Source of the DNA: Myoxocephalus aenaeus
Lineage: Eukaryota; Chordata; Actinopteri; Perciformes; Cottidae
DNA length: 64,000 bases
Direction: 5' to 3'
NCBI GenBank assembly: GCA_038501785.1
Contig: JBAMJR010000161.1
Location: 3,124,501 to 3,188,500, forward strand
Of this stretch, positions 29,930 through 42,315 are shown piece after piece. The notes beneath the pieces are model-generated. The model had not been told where the DNA came from. It saw only the letters and a program-made list of their open reading frames with translations, and searched no databases. Position 1 is the first letter of the stretch; every line of letters starts with the position of its first letter. The translations under genes and the position numbers were made by a program.

Positions 29930-30451
29930 TGATAATATAAATCCTTATATTCTGTAGATATTCTTCATTGTATTACTCTTCATGTCTATTAAAGTTCAGG
30001 CTAGCGAGGTCAGTATAACACAGCTATGCAGCTGTTGTGTCTATGAAATGTCCAGTTCCCAAGGGAAGGTAGTCACACGCCTGCGCACTTCAACACCCAC
30101 AACTGTTTATCAGTATATTGACATTCTGGAAGCAGACTGGTCGTTGCACGTTCCAGTCTTGTGAGAAAAGATGAGAACACGGGATTCTCCTCCTCTTGAC
30201 AGGACAGAGCGAATCAGATGTTAGGACGAGGCGAGACGAACCTGTGACGATAAACTGTGTATGAAAGGCCCCACTTCCGTGGTGGGGCAGTTGTTCTTTG
30301 ACCAACCTGCGTGTTGGCTGTACCACTCACTGCTTTTGCAATTGCAGCGCTTGCTACTTTACTTGTGATCATTTAGTAAATAAATATAGAGAACGAGAGA
30401 AGTTGTCGAACTGAGTTCTTCCAGGCATCCAATAATTGACACACGCTAACA
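29930..30451 (+). repeat. 3' LTR
   Basis: 522 bp, identical on reading to the 5' LTR. It holds AATAAA at 30379-30384, the likely polyadenylation signal of viral RNA. Being 2.4 kb upstream of the host gene and in the same orientation, it could also act as a promoter for downstream sequence. Confidence 0.95.
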
Positions 30452-30455
30452 AAAC
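30452..30455. repeat. Target-site duplication, right copy (AAAC)
   Basis: Matches 17810-17813. Confidence 0.85.
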
Positions 30456-32256
30456 TCAGAGTGGTGAGTCTCTGACTAAACTGTGTTAACAACACAATGA
30501 CATTGAACAATACTTAAAATGATATATGAACTGAAATGGCATCAGGTTTTCTATTCAAAATCATTAAAAACATCCCGAGATTACATCTGACATTGAGATA
30601 TTTTTCCTAATGTTTGAAAAATCTGAAAGGACAAGAGCAAAGACATATCTCTGATGCTCACTGTCCACCAATATGATGATGATGCTATTCAATTTTACAC
30701 TGTGTGAACAGACACTGTGCAACATAATGTGCCTGTGTCTTGCATCATGTCAGGTAACCAACTCCTTTTCTCTATTTATTTCTCTTTATATATTTGTCAT
30801 TAATATCAGTATTGCCAATTGTCAATTACAATGAACATCAAATTCCATGCCTTGAATTTTAGGTGTTAGCTCAAAAGGCTGTGAAAGAAGAATTGTAAAT
30901 AAGCCACTGGGCGGGAGCTGAAGGACAAACACTTCACACATACATTTCCGAGTAGTTCAACTTTATCCAGATTTACTGTAAATGTCAGGATACCCATTTA
31001 ACACAGGCAACATAACTATTAACATATACTCTGTATAAATGTCTTGTAAGAGCCTCTAAATGTCAAAATCAAGTGTCTCATATTCATCCAGCTCATAAGC
31101 TGCTTATTGGACTTTCCAATTTCACCAATTACTTCGTACTTCACAGTGTAAGATGGCACAGTGAGAGACATGTTTTTAAAGAGGGAAGTGTCATTATTAG
31201 CTTGTATTATGCAGACCTTTAGTTCTATCCATTAGCTTTAATATTTTGATGTCACCGCTGTAGATTTGCAAGACATTGACTGTTTTTTAAACAGTACAGA
31301 TGTCTGGCAACAAGCCATCGGACTGATTAACTCTGAATCAGCTGCCACTCTAAATGACACGTAACTAATAAATAATAACTTTATGATATGTGCATTACTG
31401 TTTTTGTACCCCAAACTGTAATCCTAGCAAGCAGATGGTGTTGAAAAATGAGTTCCTCCATATGCAGTGTTTGCTTCATTAAAACTCAAAAGCCTGCTTG
31501 AACAATCCTGCTTTCTGTATTGTAAAGACACCATCAGACACCAACACACCTGCAAGGCCTGTTCAAGTAATGAGCATTCTCCACCCAATTATAATGCTTA
31601 AATCTGTACATAGTGTAGACAAATATTAAACAACTACAGTATTTTATGAATAAAGATTTAGGAGGTCATTTCGCAAGATTTCACACTTTTACACTGCAGC
31701 ATACATAATTACAAAATACTGCATATACTTCTTTGTGTTTAACCCGTTTCATTTTTAATGAGCTCTGCTTCTGGACCAAGAGCACGAAATAAAAAGAGAA
31801 ATTGCTGTCGGCCTATAACCTAAGGTTTAGTTTTCCTGGAGGATAAAAGTGCTCAAACAGCACTGAAACTTGGATGACAAAACAATCCAGATTCATTAAA
31901 ATGGCATGATGAAAAGTAGTTAAATAAATATAATACAGTATTGGCGAAAACAAAAACAAAAATTTGCAAGCGCAGGGACTTTTGCAACGTAGCAGGACAA
32001 GATGAATACAGAATTGCAAAAGGAAACTACAGTCTTTCTTTTGACGACTGTGCCCGACTAGATTAATACTGGTAACACTTTCCAAAAGTGCAAGCATTAC
32101 AAAAGAGAATTGTGATGTCAGCCAGAATAGCTAGATTTTATGGGAAACTGAGGGAGATACGGAGCTGTAGCGAGCTACTGGTTTCCTCTGTGCAAAACTA
32201 GTCAATAAAACATACTGGAACTGAACCACATGAAGGAGAGTGATGCCAGTATTACT
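30456..32256. other. Upstream region of the SPOCK-like gene; no gene seen
   Basis: AT-rich DNA with no convincing coding frame or known repeat. Confidence 0.45.
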
Positions 32257-32329
32257 CACCACACACAGACACACACACACACACACACACACGGATTTAT
32301 TGCCGAACTCCACACACACACACACACGC

Positions 32330-32401
<72 letters not shown>
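32257..32401. repeat. Compound CA microsatellite
   Basis: CA runs at 32270-32292 and 32311-32401 broken by a short unique stretch and by CACGCACGC interruptions. It is followed by purine-rich DNA. Open frames through it are artefacts. Confidence 0.95.
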
Positions 32402-32402
<1 letters not shown>

Positions 32403-32559
32403 GAGAGGCAGAAAAAGGAAACAAGAGAGTAAGCGAAGAAAAGCAAAAGAGAGATCCAGCAGAGAGTTGCAGACTAAATATTTAAACATATATCGTAATA
32501 TTCCTCTTAAAAATGAACGCCCTAGTTATATGGCCCATTTATGAATTGTGTTTTCATTT

Positions 32560-32885
32560 CAAAAAGAGCGTTTCGTGTGGCCTGCGCCTCTGTCCGTGGA
32601 GCTCCAGAGCGTATCGACCCATCCATCCGCTGTGGGAACTGAAAATTGGAGACGTTTCAAGCACCAACACAGCGCCGATTTTACGGTTTGTGTATCTTAA
32701 TTGTGTTTACTATAGTGGACACAAGCTTGAATTCCACAACAGAGGCGCGTGACTAAAATGAAATGTGTGTTTGTGCACCCCGGAACAGCGCTGCGACACG
32801 GCTCCTAAATCCTGCTCGCGCTCTGTTGTGAACACAAAAAAAATCCCCCTGCTGAAAATCAATGTGACACGGTGAGTGCGTATTG

Positions 32886-32941
<56 letters not shown>

Positions 32942-33103
32942 GTGTCTAGTGACTGAGGAGGAGGAGAAAGCTCCCGGTACGGTCGTCCTCGCAGCTCCCT
33001 TTTTACCGTCAATCCAAGCAGTCGGGTACCACCGGAGTGCCCGGGGCCGTGGACTTATTTCCCCCCGGAAATCGACACATTGGGCACCAACGAACTATTC
33101 CAG
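32560..33103 (+). promoter_or_regulatory. Promoter region and non-coding first exon of the SPOCK-like gene
   Basis: CpG and GC content rise compared with the flanks (for example 32570-32690 and 32945-33085). The stretch ends in a strong splice donor, CCAG|GTAGGTGAG, after 33103, and the next acceptor (33698) leads directly into the start codon, so a 5' untranslated exon is likely. The transcription start is not defined: no TATA box is evident, and a (GA)26 run at 32887-32938 lies inside the region. Confidence 0.55.
32887..32938. repeat. GA microsatellite in promoter or 5' UTR
   Basis: Uninterrupted GA run of about 52 nt within the CpG-enriched stretch. GA tracts near promoters can bind GAGA-type factors, but this is speculation here. 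Confidence 0.95.
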
Positions 33104-33698
33104 GTAGGTGAGGAGCTGGCTGTTGATGGGCGTTTTTTTATTTATTTTGTATTTAATTTAATAAAATTTTGTATCAAAGAAATATGAAACTGGAAATGAA
33201 AGTGAGTAGTTGTCGACTTTCATGGTGCTGCTGCTGCCGGATGGGGGAGAAAGCAGATGAGAGCCCAGACAAAGCTCCTGGGAGGCGGCAATAGTGTTGA
33301 CGCCGCTAATTGCTTTTTTAAATTGGCGGAGGGGGAAGCTTGCGAGCTTTAGTCGTGTCGCGTTGCCCCATCTGCCGCGGTGACAACTCTCCAATGTTTA
33401 TAATCCGATTAGGAGAAGGATCAGCAATTTGATCAAATGAGCACTCCACGGCCACGCCGCAACAGTGGCGCTTTTCAGATGCTTTTTACGTTCCATTGTG
33501 ACATTCTAACCCACATGCGTCACACTATGAGAGTTCTGTGTTCGGTAAAGTGCCCTGTCTCACTTCATTCTGCTCTTGTAACACTTTGCTGCATCCTCTT
33601 CCTCCGTGTCTGTTTTCTCACTCTGAATGGCATCTGTCTCATGTCCCTCTCTCTCTCTCTCTCTCTCTTTCTCTCACTCTTTCTTTCTTTGCTTTCAG
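33104..33698 (+). other. Short intron in the 5' UTR of the SPOCK-like gene
   Basis: Starts GTAGGT after 33103 and ends in a long pyrimidine tract with TTTGCTTTCAG at 33698. It includes a CT repeat (about 33645-33690) that doubles as the polypyrimidine tract. Confidence 0.6.
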
Positions 33699-33833
33699 AA
33701 GATGCTCTTCTTTCTGCTACCTGTCGTGGCTCTTTTGCTGAGCAGAGAAACGACGGTCTCCGGTAACAGTAACGACAAATGGGTGAGCACCGTGGCTCAG
33801 TACAAGGACAGATCCTGGAACAGATTCAGAGAT
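33699..33833 (+). CDS. spock: First coding exon of a testican (SPOCK-family proteoglycan)
   Basis: The exon opens three bases before the ATG at 33702 and ends after codon 44, in phase 0, at a donor GAT|GTGAGT. It encodes a hydrophobic signal peptide (MLFFLLPVVALLLS) followed by a mature N-terminus ending WVSTVAQY ... SWNRFRD. The W-STV-QY-x(n)-WNRFRD pattern is the conserved start of testicans, secreted calcium-binding heparan/chondroitin-sulfate proteoglycans with follistatin-like, EF-hand and thyroglobulin domains that come from later exons. The N-terminus between signal peptide and motif is shorter than in mammalian paralogues as I remember them. Which paralogue (1, 2 or 3) cannot be decided from 44 residues. 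The rest of the gene is outside the window or was not found. Confidence 0.8.
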
Positions 33834-35398
33834 GTGAGTTTGAACTGAGAGAAACAACATCCAGCCAAAAGGGGCACCATCATTAGCGACCTTGTGTTTG
33901 TGATGTGTGTGTGCGTCTGAGTGTAAGGGAGAGAGAGAGAGAGAGAGAGAGAGAGCGCTATATGCCCTTGATACACCCTATGAGTACTTGAGCACTTGCC
34001 AGCAGGCATAATCCACATTGTAGTAACTCAGCAGGTTCAGATCCTGGTTGAGGGAGAAGCAGCCTCATAGACTGAGAACATCAGACTTCTGCATATGATT
34101 GAAAATATACAAAACAGAAAGCAGAGCTCATGATTTGACTGACTGAATTATGTCCTGAACTGAATTGACTGTCTTTACTTGCCAATGTTGACATTATCAA
34201 ATGTTATCTTTTAATTCCACTTTCAAGTAGTCTTACAGGTTGTATAACTGATAATGTATCATCTCTTTCAGTCAGAATCAGAAAAAGAGAGTCTGTGACT
34301 TATTTCCAGCTATGAGTCCAGTATAATTTCATAATAGACACAACAGCCTCTGCAGTAATGATGTGTGTCTGGTTCTGCCTCTCCTGTGGGATTTCTCAGA
34401 AAAAGAACATACAGTGAATGCAAAAGTCTGTCGTCTACACAGGAGCTAGTGCACCCATGTGTGGCGGTCTCTGTGTAGTTCAGATGTTCATTATGGTGAA
34501 TCATCAAGACTTGTTTATTCAGGGTTATCAGGCATGAATTGGATGAAATCTCAGAAGTTGCCACGTTAGCTCTGCAGTTGACTATTTTCCAGCTGAATCA
34601 ATGTTCTGTCAAGTTAACACAGGCGCATATTGATGCAAAGACATGTGTGTCTCACTCTTGTATAAACTGCCATCATTGTGTGAAATTTGGTTTGAAACCT
34701 TGGTTGCTTTATGGTTAAAACATCTATGACATTAACCTTTGACTGAAGAAGAACTTAGTGAATAGAGTAGGCGCTTCATGTACATTTGCTGAAAGTGAAT
34801 TTGAAGTCGAGGCATGACTCTCTGCAGCGACACCAACGTGTAGGTCTAATTATTGTGAACAAAATAATTTCTATTTGATGGAATGGTAGTTCCATCAAAT
34901 GTAGTTTTGAGTTTAAATATTTCACTCAGTGTAAACATTATACAGCTTCAATGAAGAGCTGGAAGAGAATATATGTGATGCTGCCAGACAGTGTGATTTA
35001 AACATCCTTACACCTACTTAAGGGGAAATTGAAAGGGTTAGATGTATTTACACTGAAGGCATCGTGCCATGCACATAATTACTCATGACTTCAGTTTCTT
35101 TTGGTATTGGTATTTTCTCAGGGCAAGCTTGTGTTCCTCTCCGAATACGGCCTCAGCTGGAGAATGACACCAATACCAAACCAGCATACTCTCCAGTCTA
35201 ACCAGTTGTCATCAGGCTGATGGTGACAGCAGTGTAAACACAGGCTTTTCCTTTTGATTACTCCAAACATGACGGTGTCCTCAAAAGATTTCAGTCGACA
35301 GTGGGCTAACTTTGGCCTTATTAGCTGACCTTCCCCATACTGTACTGGATCAGCGCCAGTATTAGTCATGTCTGTACACACTGCAGGGCTCTACTACC

Positions 35399-35402
<4 letters not shown>

Positions 35403-35434
<32 letters not shown>
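35403..35434. repeat. GT microsatellite
   Basis: Uninterrupted GT run of about 32 nt. Confidence 0.9.
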
Positions 35435-35437
<3 letters not shown>

Positions 35438-38400
35438 CTGCTGCCTACTTTCTATTCCTCTGTGTGGTCTCCTGTGCAAGTGAAACTTATGAACAGGAAA
35501 CTGTCAGTGGAGGGCTGCGGACAGGAGGAAGGAAAAGTAGGAAAATGTGGTTCTGTATGAGTCAATTCCAAACTACAAAACAAGCATTCTTACAACTATC
35601 TTAATTATTTGGATTGAAATGACAGAATACAGAGGTGAGCTATCATATTTACTTTGCTTTCTTGAACATTAAGATTTTGGGGAACTTTGGTACGAATATA
35701 TCAATATATACATGGGAAAGAATATATTATTTTTTTTTCCAGAAATTCAACCAGGATTATGAAAACTGTTAATTTGATGTCATAATTGGAAGCCAGATTT
35801 TAATCCTTTATGAGCCTTTACATCCTGAAGCAGTATAATGCACACTATAGTCGTCAGTCAGTCAGTCTCACTGAACTCCATGAACTCCATTTTTCTTCCA
35901 TGCTTCTCTCTTTCACAAATGTTCATCCTCTGTCTCCGGAGCGGTGCATGACCCTGTGCTTCCTCAACCATGGCCGTCTCTATCTCCCCCTCCCTCTCCA
36001 TCTGCCCTCAGCCGTGACTCCTCCTCTCCAGTGTTCCCCCCTGCCTGCCATGTTTCACTCTGCATTCCCGATGAGCTTGCTCCCTCCCACATATTGCCTG
36101 GAGCGTCCATAGTTAAAGAGTCAAAGTATCTTGAAAACATGAGGAAAATAGGATTTGATTTATTTTATTTTGCTCGGCACATTCATAACAACAGGACTGT
36201 AATGCAGACAGATGGCTTATTTTAGTCCACTCCAATCTACAAAGGACATGAAGTAGAAATCAAATATGTCATTCATTATCACATTTTGTCTGTTCCAAAA
36301 AATATTTTCTTCAATCAAAAACAAAGCCAATGTCTGTGTTATTAGCTTGTATACTTGATGCATACATGAATTTCAGCTGGTTTGTCAAAACAAAAGGACA
36401 CGTTCGTGGAATAAATGACACAAAGCTTGGCTTCAGACTGAAGTCTGTGGACAGGCTTGCTGGCTGAGCCAGTATTCTGATTAGTTGAGTTGTCTAGTGG
36501 AAAAGTGTCATTTTATTGTTCTAGTGCGATGCCTTTGTTTCTAGTGTGCAACAGAGCTTCTTCAGCTTGTTAGATGATCCAAATGTTTTTGACCAATTCA
36601 ATATTTTCTTAATCTTTCAATTTGCTTGACCGGGGTTTGTCGCTCTTTTTGCCAAATCACTTGTTGTAATTTTAGCAAATGGTATTTTTCTTTTTCCTCA
36701 AGTTACAATCACCACTTTAATTTGCATGATCGTGTATGAAAAATAAAGTATAGCTGCATTGAATATACACACATTTGTATGCAGCACTGAGTTTGACTGT
36801 GTTTCTGTTTCAATCAGGGTCAACTTTGTTGTAAGCCTGCAGCTGCCTCGTGCTGTTGGCTACATCAGAGTATTCTGGTCAGGACAAAAGCTTATATGGG
36901 GGGTATTCAGTGGTAGAAGCAGCAGCAGTAAAACAAAATAGCTCATTACCCATTATCTGGTAACACTGGCATTCAGGGTTGAGACTGTGGTGCATGAAAC
37001 GTGTAACTAGTTTCCACGCCGTCTCTTTATGGGGATGGTAACGCATGTGTGCTCTCCTCAGACAGATTTACAGTCAGTATATTTGTTAGTTGAGTGCATC
37101 TGATGCTTTTCCTGACGTGTCCTTACAGACACATTTGGAGTGGATAATTACAGTAATTCGCTATTTGTAAATGATATACCTATTGGAGCATTTGTAAAAA
37201 GGTTGGTGAAAAAAAAGTCCCTGGTGTAATTGCTTTTGACATATTAGTGAAGTCTATCAGATAATACTGCACATATTATGGTCTGTGTTTTGCTGAGCTG
37301 GCCGGTTCAAGCCAGTTCTGCTATTCTGGCCTGAGCCAGACAATTATTGGTGGATGTATGTAGTGCAAGGAGATTATTGGGTAGTTTGTATTGAAGAAAA
37401 GGTTCAGAAAGCATTGGTGTCTGAGAGTCTGTGTATAACAAGAGCAGAAGTTGATCTACGTTGAGAATGTATGTAAAGAACTGATCATTAGGACCTTCTG
37501 ATTTCATGACTCTGATCAGATCTCAGTCCTTTTTTTTGGCACAGTCCAAAATGTGCCTGTTTTACCAAAAGCACAGAAAGTTGGCTTTGAATGCCTGGCC
37601 AGATTGATAGAATGTTTACTCATTTTACAGATTTGAACCTTAATTTGGTCAAACGCCCAGCCCTTGTTGGGCATCTCGGGTTGTCTTCTGCTGTCTAATC
37701 TTCTCTCCTGTTGTCTCTTATCAGAATCTCTCTCTGCAAACAGTGACAGAATGGCTGTCATTGCCATCCAGGCAGACACACTTTTATCTTCAGGAGGTGG
37801 GAAAGTTGTTTGCACTCTTCTTCCTGTTTCTTTCTCCTGAAAGAGTCATTTTTCATCTCCGTCCTCCTTCCCGTCCCTTTCTCTCGTGTCCTACTGAAAT
37901 CCTGTCTTCCGCCCTACTCGCGTGCTGTCAGGTTTGCAGAAATGCACTAAATCTTATTTGCGAGGGACATCGGATGTGTGCTGCATATTTCCCTCATATA
38001 TTTGTGTAAGTGCATGCTGTCCCCAGACTCTCTGTTCATTTGCTGGTGGACCTGGTGTTCGGCTGAAAAATCTCAGACAGCTACAAACCACCGTGTGTGT
38101 GTGTTTGCGTGGTTGCATTGCGACTATGTGTGTCAGAGCCAGCGGCCTGTCTCAGCTCAGTCTCGTGGTGACAATTAAATTCTGTCATCTTTTATCTTCA
38201 GTATTTACTTTTCCAAGACGACAGTCTCTCTGGGGCTGCCAGTCACCGACCCCCGCTGTCTGTCTTTTACAAAATAGTGTGTCAACTGTGTGTGCATGTG
38301 TGCGCTTGTGTGTGTGCGCGCAATTATTTTCATTGCAAAGCTGGTCGGTGTGGTAGCTTGTATTACATGTTTTTCCCTCTTCCATTTATGGAGGAGAGGG

Positions 38401-38629
38401 TTTTGCTGCGCTTGCACACTCTTTTTTTCAGCCCCACTCTGACACACGGTAAACACATTCACACCTGGGAGCTTCCCACTGCATCCAAATGAACTGGTCC
38501 TCTTCGGCAATGTCTATGTTTGCACCCTGGTGTGTATGCGTGTGTCCTGATTACGCAGCTGGGGGGAGGGGAGGGGTGCGGTTTAGAGAAGCAGCTTAGA
38601 CGATACGAACCCTGGAGTCACCTTCACCT

Positions 38630-38631
<2 letters not shown>

Positions 38632-38663
<32 letters not shown>

Positions 38664-38678
38664 GCACGCACGCACGCA

Positions 38679-38710
<32 letters not shown>
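38632..38710. repeat. CT then CA/CG compound microsatellite
   Basis: A CT run (38632-38652) passes into CACACG and CACGCACG words and then a CA run. Confidence 0.9.
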
Positions 38711-38716
<6 letters not shown>

Positions 38717-39456
38717 GACCCCTGAGTGAATACTCCCCTGCAGACATACAGTATTTCCGTCAATTAAACGAAGTCTTGGGTGAACACCTGCCATTCTTTC
38801 TTATCTCTCCTTTGCTCTGTCCTACATTTCTCTTTCTACTCTTAAGCTGCCTCTCTACCTTCTCTTCAGACCGTTTATCACCTCCCTTTTCTCCTGGCTC
38901 TTCTCTCTCTCTCTCTGACTCTCTCTCTCTCTCTCTCTCGATTTATACTCCACTAACTCCTGATGAAACAGTGTCTTTCAAAATACACCTTCTCCTTTCA
39001 TCCCTTTTCCTTTGCCATGCTTTCCTTCTGCATGCATACTTCTGACTGTGAGCTATGGATTTCAAGTGAGAAAATGCTGATCTAATCTCTGTGTTGAAGG
39101 AGAGTCTTCCTTGTCATGTAGTACCCCTTTAAAGTGACTCGTGGAAAATGTTCACATCTCTCTCCAGCTGCTGTCTCTCCATGTGTACGAATGCTCACCG
39201 CACAACACAACACACACGCACAGATTCCCATCCACCCTGAGGCTCTTGGAGAGATCGATCAGTAAATTTACAGGGCCTGGTAACCCTGATTGGAGCCTTG
39301 ATATAATCAATAAGTGTGTGAAGAGGCAGGAAGACACACATACACACAGACACACATATGCAGGAACACACACATGCACACTAACATTTGGAGGACAATT
39401 CGGTCACAGGCTAGACAGAGGTCACTGTCCCCTATGACCAGGATAAATAGGTTTTG

Positions 39457-39458
<2 letters not shown>

Positions 39459-39534
<76 letters not shown>
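39459..39534. repeat. TG microsatellite
   Basis: Uninterrupted TG run of about 76 nt. Confidence 0.95.
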
Positions 39535-39535
<1 letters not shown>

Positions 39536-39812
39536 AGGATAGAACAGAGAGAGACAGACAAAGCAGGGAAGCTAAAGGGTTGCCAGTGTAATATTGGCTG
39601 ACGATAAGAAAGAGGAAATGGGGAAAAAAGTGAGATGGTAGGAGAAGAGGGGAAGAGGAGGAGCTTTCATGTGAAGCCTATCAACACTGCGGGCAGAACA
39701 GATGGACAGACAGAGAATGGAAGAACGGGAGAAATGTGGAATCCATCATCAATAAAACATTGTGTGTGTATGTGTGTGCTTCAGTCAGCTTTGTCATGGC
39801 AGCCCCTCCAAA

Positions 39813-39852
<40 letters not shown>

Positions 39853-40302
39853 GGGATTGTCTTTACCGGTCTATTTGGCGCTGATATGAAGCGCTCCTGC
39901 CGTTGATTATTTTAAAGAGATGGTCTCGGATTTGCGGCAAATGTTAAAAGATTTAGACAGAGAAACCACCCTCAGACTATTGAGGGGAAAAAAACTTACA
40001 TGCTCTATACTACTTTTGTATTTGTATGTCTTACTTTGAGCCATATTATATTAGAAAGTAGATCTTTATTAAACATATGTCACTGTTATTATGACACTAA
40101 AGTGTAGAAAATTCAGTTTCTATTCCTAAATGAGGGATTGCATTGGATCACCTATACTGCACATACCAAACCAATATTCATATTTAGCTACCAGCATTAT
40201 CAGCACCCTACATTTAGAGGTAGGTGATATAATGATATATTAAATGAGAATTTATGAATTATTTTATGAAAGAGATTTTACTATGCTATTTATACTTAGC
40301 TT

Positions 40303-40400
40303 TAAAGGGACAGCTCACCCCAAAATCACATTTATTTTCCTCTTCCCTTTCACGTAGGAACTATGGTTGAAAGAAAATAGTTCGTACATGATTCGCTTCT
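40303..40400 (+). repeat. Fragment of a common percomorph repeat
   Basis: AAAGGGACAGCTCACCCCAA and the following AATCACATTTATTTTCCTCTT match the opening words of an interspersed repeat I know from many percomorph genomes. The rest of the unit is not recognisable here. Based on memory of the pattern. Confidence 0.5.
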
Positions 40401-41177
40401 TTTTTTGCATATGTCGTGAAAAAGGTGCACAATATGGCCGGGGATGTGATCTAAAAGGGTTAAAAGGACAATTTTAATTTCATCTCAACCCATCTCGAAA
40501 GAAACGTGCTCTACGAAAAGTTAAGGGATCACTCTTTATATAGTGCCTTTTGTCAGGTGAAAATTAGTTTTTGTTCAAAACTTTGGTTTATGACCAAATA
40601 CCTGCAATACTAAAGACATTCAGCCTCCGGGCTGTTGTTTTTAATGCTAATTGCGGATGTTAGCAGGCTAACCCCATCCACATCGCTCACCCCTACCTAC
40701 AATATGCTTTGCTCATGTGTTGAGATACATTCTGTTAAGCATCTAACATCAATGCACACCATCATTATGACACCAAATGGGGCTGCAACTAATGATCATC
40801 AAATACTAATAAAAAAGAGGCAAAGGTGACAAACAATTTTTTTGTTTTGTCTGGTGTGAACAAAAATACAAACAAATATTGTTTACACATTTTCTGTCAA
40901 TTGTCTGATTGATTATTCGATTTATAATTTCAACACTAAAACAGATTCACTCTCAATATAATTTCCAGTGTAATATGCATTACCCTGCATGCATTGTGAT
41001 CCATATGGCTTCAAGCTGTCTTCACTTAATTTTTTACCATATTTCATTTTCATGGATGTCTGCGGTTGTTTTTAAATTTACATAATACTAATGACAGGCA
41101 GAAATCTTTCTGTCAACATATGTCTGTAGTACAGTGGGTTTTTACTCACATCGGTAGCAGCTGGTTTTGATGAAAGT

Positions 41178-41184
<7 letters not shown>

Positions 41185-41249
<65 letters not shown>
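41185..41249. repeat. TG microsatellite
   Basis: Uninterrupted TG run of about 65 nt. Confidence 0.95.
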
Positions 41250-41252
<3 letters not shown>

Positions 41253-41999
41253 GAAACGTGCGTATCATAGTTTCATGCATAATAGGTTGTTTTGATCATC
41301 ATGTCAGATCATACATATAGACCTATACGCTATATGTCAGAATAGTTTTGCCTCTTTGTGTTTCTGTTGCCATTGCCATTAATGAAGCTGTCACCCCCAC
41401 TGTGCGCTCGCTGGTTCTTGTATGATCAGATGTTTCTTCCTCGGGTTTTTGCTCCCTCTACATCTCTCCATATGCCAGTGCATGATTTGATATTCTGTCA
41501 TCTGTTTTATAAGTTGAAATGAGTGGAGATGAGCCATAGCAGCCGTATTCGACCGCTTGTTACTCTGACAAATAGGAAGTCCCCGTTGGCACAGTGATAG
41601 ACCTGCCGCTTTAACTCGTCTAGTAGGAACCACGCAGGTGAAACTAATCTCGTTAACGAGGGCTGAGTTCCATCAACCCTATACCAACACCCTGGAACTA
41701 GCTCACCTAAATGGTATGCAGTCATTTTAGATTTCATTTTCATGTCAATTACACCTGCCAACAGAAATCGAGAGGTATATTGTTACTCCGCAATGAATAC
41801 GCTCTATAATTAGGATGTTTTATATAAAAAAATCTGAGCTCAAAAGGGGTATTTTTTGGACACAATTATTTGACGTGAGTTGTCTCAGAAGCGCATGGTG
41901 GGTTGAGCAAGATCATTTATTTTGATTAATTTATTTTCTTTGTGTATCTCGATCACATCATGTCTTCCTGTCATTTGGTTTTTCTTTTTTTGTGCTTTT

Positions 42000-42315
42000 A
42001 GCTAAACGCTTATGTCAGCACATTAACATGCTCACAATGACCATGCTACATGCCGAAGTTGAGCAGGTATAATGCTTAATATGTTCACCATCTTAGCATG
42101 TTGGCCTGCAAACATTTTCTAATTAGCACTAAAAACAAAGTACAGCTGAGGCTAATAGAAAAGCTATTAGTTTTGCAGGTCATAAACCAAAGAATTGGAC
42201 AAATTCTAATTTTGACCTGGTAATGACATGTTATGAAAGGAGATCAAAGTAATAACAATTCATCCTCTGGAGACCATGATTGCCAAATGGCATTGCAACC
42301 TATCCATATATATAA
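42000..42315 (+). repeat. Copy of a common percomorph interspersed repeat
   Basis: The word series CATGCTCACAATGACCATGC, GAGCAGGTATAATG, AAAGTACAGCTGAGGCTAAT, ATTAGTTTTGCAGGT, CATAAACCAAAGAATTGGAC and AACAATTCATCCTCTGGAG is one I recognise, in this order, from many percomorph genomes. Moderately diverged, no coding capacity. Confidence 0.6.

Larger units (their letters stand above)
17814..30451 (+). mobile_element. Complete endogenous retrovirus (provirus), apparently intact
   Basis: A 12,638-bp provirus. Two 522-bp LTRs begin TG and end CA, read identically, and are flanked by the 4-bp direct duplication AAAC (17810-17813 and 30452-30455). Between them are a tRNA-Trp-type primer site, splice donor, long leader, open gag, UAG, open pol, open env, polypurine tract. 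One zinc knuckle, stop-readthrough layout, 4-bp duplication and a CX6CC Env point to a gamma/epsilon-like fish retrovirus; the exact genus needs a Pol tree. Identical LTRs imply integration too recent for visible mutation, or later gene conversion between LTRs. No frame has an internal break that I can see. Confidence 0.95.

Noticed and set aside
32131..32544. Cys/Val- and Thr/His-rich frames in CA repeats
   Set aside because: Simple dinucleotide repeats read as protein; the same holds for other frames in CA, TG, CT and GA arrays across the window.
41585..41720. Possible tRNA-like or SINE sequence (TGGCACAGTGATAGACC)
   Set aside because: An A-box-like word is present, but no convincing B box or cloverleaf; too weak to list.
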